NCBI GenBank assembly: GCA_963844855.1
Contig: CAWJQP010000017.1
Span: 20,045 to 84,044, forward strand
DNA length: 64,000 nucleotides
DNA from: DASQDN01 sp963844855
Lineage (GTDB): Bacteria; Acidobacteriota; Terriglobia; Bryobacterales; Bryobacteraceae
Reading direction: 5' to 3'
The translations under genes were made by a program, and so were the position numbers. Below, piece after piece: positions 48,620 through 59,478 of the stretch (the stretch's first letter is position 1; each line of letters begins with the position of its first letter). Below the pieces are notes generated by a model. It was not told where the DNA came from, did not search any database, and saw nothing but the letters and a program-made list of their open reading frames with translations.

Positions 48620-49591
48620 CTACTTCAGCCTCCAGCGTACATGGCCTTCACCGGTAACGCGTTCGACTTCGCCATTCGACTCCATCAGGCTGAGGTGTCC
48701 ATGAAAAGGATACATGAGCAGCCAGCGATTGTTCTCCGGCCAATCGCCGAGTCGAGGACCGCACTCGGCAATACATTCGCCGAGCGTCAGACCGTTCTTA
48801 CTCCGGTTGAGAGCAAGGCGAACCTGATCCTCCGCCATTCGTACGAACCGGCGGCACTCTCCGAGAAAGACCTTCGTGTCTCCCAAGTGATACGCAGGCC
48901 AGTGTCCTGAATAGATCCAGTCGATGTCCAGGGATTCGATCAACTGAATCGTGGCGAGATAGGCGAGCACGGAAAAGTACGCCGGCGGTAGCGAAGGCTT
49001 ACCCGTCGCGGATGGACAATTCATCCCGTGCAGCGCATCCCCCACGTAGACGGCGCGATTCAGCGAATCATAGAAGGCAAGGTGCCCATTGCTGTGACCC
49101 GGCACATGCAGCACGCGCACGGCGTGCTTGTCCGAGACTGCCAGGGACTCGCCGCCTTGCAGCGTGAGATCGATGCGTCGCGGTTCTCCGGTCATCCGGC
49201 GGACCCAGGTTGCCGCTTCGGGAAACATCCCGAGTCCGTAACCATGCTCGGGAATCCACTGGTTGTAGCGAGCGGCAAAGAGCCGGTCGGGATTCTCGAT
49301 CACTTCGCGGTCGGCGTCACCGCACGCCAATAGGGCTTGAGGCGCAAGTTTGCTGAGCGTGCCGTTGCCACCGTGATGATCGGCATCTGCGTGCGTGTTC
49401 ACCGCCATCGTCAGACGATCCAAAGAGAGGTTGTGCTCCTTGAAATAAGGAGCGATCACCGCCTCGGGCGTGTCCGATTCCCCGGTGTCCAGCAGGAGAA
49501 TGTTATCTCCTACGAAGACATATTGGAACAGGTTGCGATCGGAGATGCCGGACCTGATTTGATAAACGTTCGGGAAAATCTGAATGTTCAG
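48620..49591 (-). CDS. Metallo-beta-lactamase-fold hydrolase
   Basis: The metal motif HxHxDH appears as NTHADADHHGGNG, followed by the later His in VLHVPGHSNGHLAF, Asp in AVYVGDALHGMN and His in IYSGHWPAYHLGDT. The frame is open upstream through IFPNVYQIRSGISDRNLFQY and VFVGDNILLLDTGESD, which clearly belongs to the protein. The only start candidate after the PSD1 stop is CTG at 49589-49591, preceded by AAGG at good spacing. That would give 323 residues. A sequencing error hiding a GTG or ATG is an alternative. Substrate unknown; a lactonase role next to sugar dehydrogenases is attractive but unproven. Confidence 0.82.
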   Translation of the reverse strand: MNIQIFPNVYQIRSGISDRNLFQYVFVGDNILLLDTGESDTPEAVIAPYFKEHNLSLDRLTMAVNTHADADHHGGNGTLSKLAPQALLACGDADREVIENPDRLFAARYNQWIPEHGYGLGMFPEAATWVRRMTGEPRRIDLTLQGGESLAVSDKHAVRVLHVPGHSNGHLAFYDSLNRAVYVGDALHGMNCPSATGKPSLPPAYFSVLAYLATIQLIESLDIDWIYSGHWPAYHLGDTKVFLGECRRFVRMAEDQVRLALNRSKNGLTLGECIAECGPRLGDWPENNRWLLMYPFHGHLSLMESNGEVERVTGEGHVRWRLK

Positions 49592-49601
49592 GCCCGCCTT
49601 G

Positions 49602-52531
49602 TTAGTCGATGTAGAGAAACTCGTTGGAACTCAGCAGCGCCTGGCTGAGTGTATCGAAGGCTTTTCGATCCGCCTCGTTCGGATTGAGGTTCGCTCGTGT
49701 AAAGAGATCGTGCTGCTTCTTCAGATGATCTTCGCACGCAACGATCTCGACATCGGTCGGCTTGCGAAGCAAGGCGATCGAATAAAGAGCTTCAATCTTT
49801 TGGCTGGCCGGCGCGCTCTCTCCGGCAAGCTTTACGGCACGCTCGGCCATCTGTTCGGCGCTCTTCACGACGAATCCGTCGTTCATCAGCGTCAGCGCTT
49901 GCAGCGGAGTCGAGGATGGCACGCGGCGAGTGCAGTTGGTGTCGATGATGGGAAAATCAAACAGTCCCAACATCGTGAGCGGATACGTGCGCCGCGCGAG
50001 CAGGTAGACACTGCGGCGGTTCTGATTCGATGAGGTCTCCTTGGGAGACACCGTTTCCAAGCCATCAGGCCGCATCTGCAAGAGAACGGGAGGGCCGCCC
50101 ATCGTCAAGTCCAATTTGCCGGACGCGCCGAGTATAGAGTCTCGAAGCGCTTCCGCCTCGAGCCGCCGGAGGTTCATTCGCCACAGCAACTTGTTCTCGG
50201 GATCGGTCTTTCTCGCCGCTGCGAACTGGTCGCCTTGTTGCTGCGAAGATTGCCGGTAGACCGACGACATCATGATCATCTTGTGGAGCCGCTTGGCCTT
50301 CCACCCGTTGTCCATGAAGTCCACCGCGAGCCAATCGAGCAGTTCCTGGTTCGAAGGCGCGGCTCCCATCTTGCCGAAGTTATCGGGAGTCTCGACAATG
50401 CCTTTGCCGAAGTGGTGCTGCCAGATCCGGTTGACAATAACTCTAGCCGTCAGCGGATTATCACGGCTCGCCAGCCAATCACCGAAGGCTAAGCGCATGC
50501 CGCTGGTTTTGCCCTGCGTTTCAGCGGGGCGAATTGCATTTAGCTTGTCCGGAGCAGTGGTAACAGTCAGGAATCCGGGCTGCACTTTGGGTCCGGGCGA
50601 TTCGGCGCTGCCGCGCTGCAGCAGCCGCATCGAAGGTGGTTCGCCGACATCCCAGACAGCCTGCACAACGTCGAGCTTTTTCTTATAGCCGGTCCAAGTC
50701 TTGATCTGAGTCTCCAAGCGGTCGACTGCCGGGACGTCACTTTCTTTCAGAACCTTTCGGACTTCCGCATCGTCAATGGCAAGCTGCTTGGCAAACTTAC
50801 GCGCAAGGTATTTCTGCACTTCGTCGCGTTTGTCTTCCGCAGTCGCCAAAGTGATTCGTACGTCCTCTCGAATCCCTTCCGGGAGCGCTTTGAGCTTCTC
50901 GTCGAGAATCTGCTGTTCGTAGGGTCCGCGGACCTTGGCTAATTGCTCCTTCAGGTCTGCGAGAGCGCGGTCGACTTCCTTGTTATGACGCTCGATCTCT
51001 TCCTGCTCCGACTTGCTGACGGTGGGTTGGATACGATTCTTCGGCGGAATCCAACTCGTGGGATTCAGGGCGTTCGTGAATAGCGCCAACATCCGGTAAT
51101 AGTCACGCTGCGGTATGGGATCGAACTTATGCGTGTGGCAGCGCGCGCATGCCATCGTCAGTCCCATCGTGCTGCTGGAGACCTTCTCCATCATTTTGAA
51201 GAGCGCTTCGTAGCGTTCCACGGGCAGGTTGGTGATGTCGTCGTCGGTGATATCGAGGACGTTGCGGAGATAGCCTGTGGCCGTCAGCAGCTCGACTGTT
51301 TCCGGCGTGTACTTTGTCGGCGTTTCGCCAATCTACCAACTCATCGCCGGCGACTTGTTCCGTGAGAAAGCGGTTCCAAGGCTTATCGTCGTTGGTCGAT
51401 TTAATGACGTAGTCGCGGTAGTGCCACATCCCCTGCGCGATATCGGGCTTGATCGCTTCGAAGTCCTTCGCCTGAGTGTCGACGTAACCAGCGGCATCCA
51501 GCCAATGCCGTCCCCAGCGCTCGCCATACTGCGGCGATGCGAGAAGACGATCAATCAGCCGTTCGTACGCTCCCGGCTTCGTATCGTTGAGGAAGGCGGC
51601 GGCTTCCTCCGGTGTCGGCGGTATCCCGATGAAGGTCAAAGTATGCGCGACGCAGGAGCGTTTTCGCCGATGCGTCCGGCGCCATTGTCAGTTCTTTGGA
51701 TTCGAGCTTGCTCAGCACGAATGCGTCGATCGGGGTTCGGACGCGCTTTGCCGCTTTCACTCGCGGAACCGGTGCGGCGACCGGTTTGCGGAAAGACCAG
51801 AACTCGCGGTCTTTGGCGCTGATGTCCGGCGCCTCTGCTTTTGTGAACTCGCGCTCTGTGGATTCGTGAGACTCGGCGTGATCGACGAATTGTCCTTTGT
51901 CGACCCATTTCCGAATCGCCTGGATTTGGTCTTCGCTGAGTGGTTCACCCGCGCCTGCAGGCGGCATATTCCTGCTGGCGACTTTGCGAACGAGAAGGCT
52001 CTTCTCCGAAAAGCCTTCGAGTACGACGGCGCCATTGACGCCACCCTTGAGGAGCGCCGACAAGGAGCGCAGATCCAATCCACCCATTGGCTTTCCAGCG
52101 CCATGACACTGGACGCAGCGGGCGGTGAATAGCGGCATGATTTCCTTGTCGAAGGCCGCTCGTTGTACGAGAACTTCCTTGCTCGCGCCCGTTGGCTTGT
52201 CGGACGGCGCGCCTTCGGCGATCCACCGCTTGATGATCTCGATCTGCGGCTCCGGCATGGTCTGCTTAAAGGCCGGAGGCGGCATCGCCTTGGTCGAGAT
52301 CTTTTGATAGAGGAGACTCTTTTCCGGATCGCCTTTGACGATCACGGGACCATTGTGGCTGCCGCGCAGAGTCGACGCAGCGGTCCGAAGATCCAAGCCT
52401 AGCTGGGGCGAACTTTGCCCGTGGCACGTGAAGCAATACTGGGTAACGACGGGAAGGATATCCTTCTCAAACGTCAGCGTCGTTTGCGCAACCGCAGGAA
52501 GCGCCAGGGCACATAAAAGGAACGCGCGCAT
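49602..52531 (-). CDS. PSD1 protein: cytochrome c domains + DUF1549 + DUF1553, two frameshifts
   Basis: The ATG at 52531 opens a signal peptide (MRAFLLCALALPAVAQ). Two haem-binding CxxCH motifs follow (CFTCH near residue 33, CVQCH near residue 139), each in a planctomycete-type cytochrome module (MPPPAFKQTMPEPQIEIIKR). DUF1549 starts near LESKELTMAPDASAKTLLRR and contains a third CxxCH-like CARCHTHKFDPIPQRDYYRM. DUF1553 ends with the LSSNEFLYID tail. The frame changes near 51640 and 51315. Corrected length is about 975 residues. These proteins are always paired with DUF1501 genes, here 5 nt upstream. The substrate is unknown; the family is thought to act in oxidative breakdown of complex carbohydrates. 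Confidence 0.87.
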
Positions 52532-52536
52532 AGAGC

Positions 52537-53973
52537 CTACGATGCCTTGGGCGGATTGTCCAAGATGCCGGCGACGATCTTGGCGCCGGTCACCGTCACG
52601 TCCGAGGGCGTCTCCATACGTCCACCATTCGGATACTGGACACGCTTGTGATCGATGCCCATCTGGTGAAGTATGGTGGCGGTCAGATCCGGAACGCCGA
52701 CACGATCGACTACGGACTTATATCCGAAATCGTCCGTCTGTCCGTAGATGAGACCTTTCTTGAAGCCTCCTCCGGCAAACCAGATTGTGAACGCGTTGCG
52801 GTTGTGGTCGCGGCCGTCGCCATTCTGCGTCGTTGGAAGCCGTCCAAACTCGCCAGCCCACATGACGATCGTGGTGTCGAGTAATCCGCGGCTCTTCAGG
52901 TCCTTCACCAAAGCCGCAGCGCCTTGATCCGTTTCCATCGCGATCTTCTGGATTCCCGGCTTGCTCTTGTTGTGAGTGTCCCAAGGCTGGCCCGGGCTGG
53001 TCGTGACCTGGACGAAGCGGACACCCGCCTCGACGAGCCGCCTCGCCATGAGACATCGCGTACCGTAGCTTGCCGTCAGCGGATTATCGAGACCATAGAG
53101 CTTCCTGGTCGCTTCGGTTTCCTTGCTCATGTCCAGAACGTCGGTTGCGGCAAGCTGCATTCTTGCCGCGAGTTCGAAGTTCTGAATTCGAGCATCGAGG
53201 TCGGATTCGAACGGATGCTCCTGCATGTGCTGCTTGTTGAGCTTTGCGAGCAGATCCAGCGTTTGCCGCTGGACTCCGGGAGGCAAGGGCCGTTCCGGAT
53301 TCAGATGATGCACCGGAGCGCCTTTCGTGCTGAATTCGACACCCTGATACAAGCGCCGGAAGATAGCCGTTGGCCCAGAGCTGCTTGCCGCCGATGGTGT
53401 AGCCTTCCGGATCACGCAGCACCACATACGCCGGCAGGCTTTGATTCTCCGTCCCGAGAGCATAGGTAATCCATGCGCCCATGACGGGTCGTCCCGGGAA
53501 GATCTTGCATGTCAGCAGCATGTTCAGACCTTCCAGGTGATTGTTGTGCTCGGTGTACATGGACCGCACCCAACAAGCGTCATCGACGATCGTGGCCGTA
53601 TGCGGCAGCACTTCGGAGATGTCCATGCCGCACTGTCCGTACTTGCGGAACTCGAATGCGGGAGCGAGCAGTTTGTTCTCGTTGTTCGGCTGATGGATCT
53701 CGACTCCATCGGGGTGAGGCTGCCCGGCGCGCTTGGTGAGTTCCGGCTTCGGGTCGAAGAGGTCCATCTGGCTCGGGCCGCCGTTCTGCACGAGTTGAAT
53801 AATGGACTTTGCCTGCGCGGGGAAATGGACTGGCCTCGAGGTCGCAGATCGTTGTAAATCGGCGTCGCGGGAGATTCTGCGGCGGACAAAAGGCCGCGCA
53901 ACGCTATGGTTCCGAAGCCGAGGCACGAGGTCTCGAGAAACCGGCGCCGTAAGAGTTTTGGCATTTCGTTCAT
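52537..53973 (-). CDS. DUF1501 (sulfatase-fold-like) protein, Tat-type N-terminus, two frameshifts
   Basis: The N-terminus has a twin-arginine-like motif (LLRRRFLETSCLGFGTIALR). The frame changes near 53840 to one reading IIQLVQNGGPSQMDLFDPKP, ACWVRSMYTEHNNHLEGLNM and YVVLRDPEGYTIGGKQLWAN. It changes again near 53365 to the C-terminal part GTRCLMARRLVEAGVRFVQV, AGEFGRLPTTQNGDGRDHNR and ATILHQMGIDHKRVQYPNGG. The GGPSQMDLFDPKP and EFGR...GRDHN blocks are the DUF1501 hallmarks, related to alkaline-phosphatase/sulfatase metal sites. Corrected length is about 479 residues. It is the partner of the downstream PSD1 gene. Confidence 0.87.
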
Positions 53974-54001
53974 AGAGTTGCTGCGATTCCTTCTGTCGTC
54001 C

Positions 54002-55345
54002 TTAGAATATCAAAAGAACTGTCAACATTCGTGTTGACATGACTTTCATTAGGGAGACGTTCGAGCGGCGGCAAAGGATACCGGCCTGCAGCCCTCGAAA
54101 TCCATAAAACGCAACGTACGCATAACAGATTGCCGGCACGATGAATGAAGGATGAACGCCCATTGCATCCGCGAATGCGCCCTGAGCAACCGGGATGATG
54201 GCGCCACCGACAGCGGCAGACATTAACACGCCCGAGCCTTTCCCGGTAAGCGGACCGAGGTTCGCGATTCCCAACGTGAAGATAGTGGGAAACATGATCG
54301 AGTTGAACAAGCCGACCAACAGGATGCTCCACATCGCGAACAAGCCGCTCGATAGAACGGTTGTGAGCAAAAGCGAGACTACGATGACTCCCGCGGTTCC
54401 CAAAACCTTTGGGGCGGGAAAGAGCCGCATCACGACAGACCCGAGAAATCGTCCCGCCATCGATCCGCCCCAATAGAGAGAAACGTAGAACGACGCTGTC
54501 TTCGGGCTCAAGGCGCCGATATCGGGCTGCGTCAGATAATTTACGAGAAAGCTGCCGATGGCGACTTCGCCGCCGACCGCGAGAAAGATCGCGCCCACAC
54601 CAAAACAAAGATGTCGGTATTTCCAGACACTACCCAATTTGCCGGATGCGGCAGCGGACGCCTGCGTCAGCGATGGGAGGCGGCTTTTCGCAACGACGAG
54701 CGCGAGTATGAAGAGCGCAATGGCGATGCCAACATAGGGCGCTTTGACTTGAGCCGCCTGGTCCAATCGATACGCATGCAACGCTTCTGCCGACTGGGGC
54801 ACTACGGAAGCAGAATCCAAAAGGAGCAAACCGCCGAACGTCGGCGCAATTGTCGAACCAAGAGAGTTACATGCCTGCGTTAGTGTCAACCGGCTCGAAG
54901 CAGTGCGCGCCGGACCGAGGACGGCGACGTACGGATTTCCAGAAACTTGAAGCGCCGTGATCCCTCCCGCCAAAATCACCAGAGCGCACATGAAAAACCC
55001 GAATGAAGGAACGTTGGCCGCTGGAACAAAAAGAAACGCTCCCGCACTCATCGTGAGCAAGCCGGCGACCATGGTCCTCTGATAGCCCACGCGCGCGATC
55101 AGCATTGCAGAAGGCGCGGCAAACAGAAGAAAGGCCGAGAAGAAGCTGAACTGAATCAGCATGACCTGCGCATAGTTCAGTTCGAAGATCGGCTTCAAAT
55201 GCGGAATCAGGATGTCATTCAGAGCAGCCAAAAAGCCCGAGAGAAAAAAGAGCGTCGTCAGAACCGCCAAGGCATGGCGATTTGACGACGCATTTAGAGA
55301 TTCGTTCGGGGCAAGCTCCGAATGCGCTTCAGCGGATGAATGCAT
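54002..55345 (-). CDS. FucP/GluP-type sugar MFS transporter
   Basis: A 447-residue protein from ATG 55345 with 12 hydrophobic spans. LFFLSGFLAALNDILIPHLK in the first span and AGGITALQVSGNPYVAVLGP are signatures of the FHS family (fucose, glucose, galactose/H+ symporters). It starts 8 nt after the DUF1501 stop, in the same operon. The last residues (SLMKVMSTRMLTVLLIF) look unnatural, and operator O6 lies inside them, so the real stop may be earlier by a one-base error. It probably imports a monosaccharide released by the exported enzymes of the locus. Confidence 0.87.
   Translation of the reverse strand: MHSSAEAHSELAPNESLNASSNRHALAVLTTLFFLSGFLAALNDILIPHLKPIFELNYAQVMLIQFSFFSAFLLFAAPSAMLIARVGYQRTMVAGLLTMSAGAFLFVPAANVPSFGFFMCALVILAGGITALQVSGNPYVAVLGPARTASSRLTLTQACNSLGSTIAPTFGGLLLLDSASVVPQSAEALHAYRLDQAAQVKAPYVGIAIALFILALVVAKSRLPSLTQASAAASGKLGSVWKYRHLCFGVGAIFLAVGGEVAIGSFLVNYLTQPDIGALSPKTASFYVSLYWGGSMAGRFLGSVVMRLFPAPKVLGTAGVIVVSLLLTTVLSSGLFAMWSILLVGLFNSIMFPTIFTLGIANLGPLTGKGSGVLMSAAVGGAIIPVAQGAFADAMGVHPSFIVPAICYAYVAFYGFRGLQAGILCRRSNVSLMKVMSTRMLTVLLIF
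54020..54039. promoter_or_regulatory. Candidate operator O6: inverted repeat upstream of DUF1501
   Basis: TGTCAACATTCGTGTTGACA is a perfect 8-bp inverted repeat around a 4-nt spacer. Each arm is the core of the local palindrome. It lies 47 bp before the DUF1501 start at 53973 and overlaps the end of the FucP-type gene. As RNA it would also form a short hairpin, but no T-run follows it on the minus strand. Confidence 0.55.
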
Positions 55346-55352
55346 GATCGGA

Positions 55353-56741
55353 TCAGGCAATAATGCCCTGGATAACCGTTCCGGAGACGTCGGTCAACCG
55401 GAAATCGCGGCCGCTGAATCGATATGTCAGTTTTGTGTGATCGAACCCGAATAGATGCAGGATGGTGGCATGCAAGTCGTGTACGTGGACAGGCTTGTCG
55501 ACCGCTCTTCTCCCTAACTCATCGGTTGCTCCATAGATCGTCCCGCCCTTCACGCCGCCACCGGCAAGAAGCATCGTAAAACCGGTCGTGTTGTGGTCTC
55601 GTCCGTTTTGGACGGCGGCGCCTTTCGCCTCGACGGCCGGCGTTCTCCCGAACTCGCCACCGATGATCACGAGGGTATCCTCGAGTAGCCCTCTGGCTTT
55701 GAGGTCGGCGAGCAGGGCGGCAATCGGCTGATCCGCTTTCAAGGCGAGATCCTTATGATCCATGATGTCGGTGTGGCTGTCCCACGGTTGGACGGCTCCG
55801 AAATAGACCTGAACCATCCGCACACCGCGTTCGATCAATCGTCGAGACATCAGGCAACCGCGCGCGAACTCTCCCGGGCCGTACGCTTGCCGGGTCGCTT
55901 CGCTTTCCTTGGTTATGTCGAACGCATCCACCGCTTCGGTTTGCATATGGAACGCCGTTTCCATTCCCTGAATGGTCGCTTCCAGTTCCGGCGACGGTCC
56001 CTGCTTTTTGAGATGGGCTTGATTCAAAGATGCAAGCAACTCCGCCTGCTGCCGCTGGCGGCCCAGATCGATACGATCGTTCTTGATGTACGGTATGAGC
56101 TGCTTGGGATCGGCCTTTTCGGTGTTGACCCACGTGCCTTGATAGCTTGCCGGAAGAAACGCAGAATTCCAGATCTGGGGCGCCATGATCGGCAATCCGG
56201 GAGACAACACGACGAAACCGGGAAGATTCTGGTTGACGGTACCCAGTCCATAGAGCAGCCACGATCCGAGCGCCGGACGCCCCGCGCCGATTGTTCCGCA
56301 ATTCATCATGAACAGGCCCTGCGGATGATTGGGAATGTCGCTATACATGGATCGGACGACGCAGACATCGTCGATGCATTCTCCAACCTTGGGAAAAAGA
56401 CTGCTTACTTCGATGCCACTCTGCCCGTACTTTTTGAAGGGGAACGGCGACTTCATTAAAGTCCCGGCCTGGTGAATTCTGCCCGGAGCGAGTATGCCAT
56501 TTTCCCAGCCTGGTTCGGCCGTGCCGTGGAACTTTTCGAGAGCCGGCTTGGGGTCGAACGTGTCAACTTGCGATGGTCCGCCGTTGAGAAAGAGAAAGAT
56601 GACACGCTTGGTTTTGGGAGCAAAGTGCGTTCCGACGGGTTGCGCCGTCCCGGCGGACAGCGCAGTAGAACCCAACATTTGGGCGAAAGCCATCATCCCA
56701 AATCCGCTGCCCATACTCTTCAATGCGTCGCGACGGTTCAT
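55353..56741 (-). CDS. DUF1501 protein, intact
   Basis: A 462-residue DUF1501 protein with AAGGA before ATG 56741. The hydrophobic N-terminus (FGMMAFAQMLGSTALSAGTA) suggests export. Family blocks are present in order: FLNGGPSQVDTFDPKPALEK, VCVVRSMYSDIPNHPQGLFM, FARGCLMSRRLIERGVRMVQ, GGEFGRTPAVEAKG and QNGRDHNTTGFTMLLAGGGV. Unlike the paralogue at 52537-53973 it is unbroken. It starts 14 nt after the PSD1 stop and is the second half of the usual PSD1-DUF1501 pair. Confidence 0.9.
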   Translation of the reverse strand: MNRRDALKSMGSGFGMMAFAQMLGSTALSAGTAQPVGTHFAPKTKRVIFLFLNGGPSQVDTFDPKPALEKFHGTAEPGWENGILAPGRIHQAGTLMKSPFPFKKYGQSGIEVSSLFPKVGECIDDVCVVRSMYSDIPNHPQGLFMMNCGTIGAGRPALGSWLLYGLGTVNQNLPGFVVLSPGLPIMAPQIWNSAFLPASYQGTWVNTEKADPKQLIPYIKNDRIDLGRQRQQAELLASLNQAHLKKQGPSPELEATIQGMETAFHMQTEAVDAFDITKESEATRQAYGPGEFARGCLMSRRLIERGVRMVQVYFGAVQPWDSHTDIMDHKDLALKADQPIAALLADLKARGLLEDTLVIIGGEFGRTPAVEAKGAAVQNGRDHNTTGFTMLLAGGGVKGGTIYGATDELGRRAVDKPVHVHDLHATILHLFGFDHTKLTYRFSGRDFRLTDVSGTVIQGIIA

Positions 56742-56755
56742 TACGATTCCTTCAG

Positions 56756-59451
56756 TCAGTTTACGTAGAGAAATTCATTTGCGCTGAGCAACACCTGCAG
56801 GTAGTTTGGCCAGGAGTTTCCTTGCGCGGAAAGAAAGGCGGCGCCCTTTTCGATTTCTTGCGGTGTGGGAGGCCGGTTGAAGAGCAGCGAGTATGCCTGC
56901 TTGATCTTCTGCTGGTCGGATGTGTAGTCGTTTAACCGTTGCGCCAGCATTTCCGCCTGCTGTTGCATGAGCGGGCTATTCAGGAAGAAGAGCTGCTGCA
57001 GTGGCACGTTTGTCGACGATGCGTCGTTCGCTGGTCTCATTCGGATCAGGGAAATCGAATAAGCGCAGGAACTGGTCCGGTTTGGCGCGGCTGATGGCGC
57101 CATAGAGCGTGCGACGAAAGTTTTTCTCATCGTGCAAGGGGACAGCCGGACCGCCCATCGTCTTGTCCAATTTTCCCGAGACGAACAACATCGAATCACG
57201 CATCGATTCGACATCGAGGCGGCGAATATTGGCGCGCCACAACAGCTTATTTTCGGGATCGATCTGGGTGTTGGCAGCGGAGTACTCGGAACTCAGGGCG
57301 TAGACGCTCGAGAGCATAATCTCCCTATGCATTTTCTTGATCGACCAGCCATTTTGGATAAATCTGCCGGCCAGATAGTCAAGAAGCTCCGGATTGACCG
57401 GCGGTTCCCCGAGTTTCCCGAAATTGCTTGCAGTAGGCACGATGCCGGCGCCGAAATGATGCATCCAAATCCGGTTCACCATGACACGCGCCGTTAACGG
57501 ATTCTGCGGCGTAGCGATAGCTTCGGCCAATTCCAAGCGTCCGCTGCCCTGCTTGAAGGGGATCTGTTCGCGGGGACTGAGAATAGCAAGAAACTGGCGC
57601 GGAGCTTCTTCTCCCGGGTCGTCCTGGTTGCCACGCACGTAGACGTGAAGGTTCTCAGGTTTCGCCTTGTCCTTAAGTATGGTGTAGGCAGGGTATTCGG
57701 CGGGTAACGCTTTCGTCAACCGCTCGATGTTCGCGCGCAACGTGTCGAAATGCTCTTTCCACACGCTGGTCATGTAACTGCCGAGCTGATCGTCGGAGAA
57801 GTAGAAAGGTCCGGCATCTCTCTTCCGTGGCTCGGTTCTGGCTTTTGCCCGGAGGTCCGCGAGGAGGTAGAACTTTTCGCGATCGAGCGCGATGGCTTTT
57901 GAAATAGCTCCTTCTTTTTCCTGCGCTTTGATTTTTGCGTTCTTCTCGCGCAGCTCATCTTCGTCCTTGCGGACAGCGAGAACCTGATTTTGAAATTTTG
58001 CCGCGAACTGTTCGGCTTTGACCTTACCGTGCGGATCCTGGAGCAGGGGAACCCACTCGGAAAGGTATTCGTATTTGCGTTCTCGCCCAGGTTCGAGGAA
58101 GCGAATCCAGCCCTCGAGCACGATCTTGTCGAGATTACTCGCGGCGCTTACTTCGACAGCGGATTTCTTCTCCGGACCGAGAATTTTCCACGATGCCATG
58201 ACGTAGGCTGACGTCCTGAGTGCAAAGATATCGAACAACTGCTCCCGCTGGTTATCGAGGAATTTGTTCAGGGCCTCTTTCTCGTCGTCGAGAGCCTTCT
58301 TCTGCTTGTCGTATGCCGCGACGATATCTGCTGGCGCGAGAGGAAATTTACCCTCTTCGGTCGATTCGAGTACTCCGAGCAATGAGTAATAGTCACGCGT
58401 AGGGATGGGATCGAACTTATGATCGTGGCATTGCGCGCACGCCACCGTCAGGCCCAGGAATCCGCGCGTGGCCGCGTCGACACGCTCGTCGCGAAATTCA
58501 GGTTTCGGACTCAAGGAGAAGAATCCGACGCCACCGGCATATTTCGCCCGCGCAGCTTCGGGCAGGAGGTCACCGGCAATCTGAGCTTTGACGAACTGGT
58601 CGTACGGCATGTCTTCGTTGAAGGCGCGGACAACCCAATCGCGGTACTGGAACGCGTTGGGCAGAGGGCCGTCGCCTTCGGCGGTTAACTGCTTGTCCGA
58701 ATAGCGAGCGACATCGAGCCAGAGCCGCCCCCAACGTTCGCCGTACTGGGGCGAAGCCAGGAGGCGATCGACTACTTTCTCGAAAGCGCGCGGCGAGGAG
58801 TCCTTCTCGAACGCTTCGACTTCGTCGGGCGTTGGAGGCAGCCCGATCAAGTCGAGGGTGGCGCGGCGGATCAGGGTTCTTCGATCGGCGGGACGCGCAG
58901 GCTTCAACCCGGCGTTCTCGAGTTTCGCCAATACGAAACGAATCGATCGGCGCTTTGACCCAAGAGCGGTCTTTGACTGCAGGGACTGGCGGCTGTTTCA
59001 CCGGCTGAAATGACCAAAAAGCCCGAGCCTCCGGAGTAATGACGTAGGGCGTCGATTTGGCCTTGGAGCGAGGGGCGGGATGGCCCCAGGCGGCGCCACT
59101 GCGGACCCACGACTCGAGCGTTGCGATGTCGTCATCGGCGAGTTTGCCGGCCGGCGGCATTTTGACTCGATCCTTATAACGGATGGCCTGGATGAGCTTG
59201 CTTTCGTCAGGCTTTCCGGGAACCAGGACAGGCCCATCTTTGCTGCCGCGCATTAAGGCATCCTGGGTGTCCATTTGCAGACCACCTGCACGCGCTTCGG
59301 TGTGGCATGTGTAGCAATTCTTTGCGAGTAAAGGGCGGACCTTCGTTTCGAAGAATTCGCGATCGGATTCCGATTCCGCGTAGACCGGGCGCGCAAGCCC
59401 GAGAATCAGGCTTCCTATGCAGACACAAAGGGTCACGCGGCAGGGTGACAC
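56756..59451 (-). CDS. PSD1 protein: cytochrome c domain + DUF1549 + DUF1553, two frameshifts
   Basis: GTG 59451 opens a signal peptide (VTLCVCIGSLILGLARPVYA). A single haem motif CYTCH lies in LLAKNCYTCHTEARAGGLQM. DUF1549 runs from RPADRRTLIRRATLDLIGLP to ACAQCHDHKFDPIPTRDYYS (another CxxCH). DUF1553 has NPLTARVMVNRIWMHHFGAG and ends VLLSANEFLYVN. Frame changes near 58930 and 57030 break it into three pieces. Corrected length is about 897 residues. It is a diverged paralogue of the PSD1 at 49602-52531, with one cytochrome module instead of two, and leads the minus-strand operon behind operator O7. Confidence 0.88.
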
Positions 59452-59478
59452 ACCATAATTACGGCACAGGGGATATCG

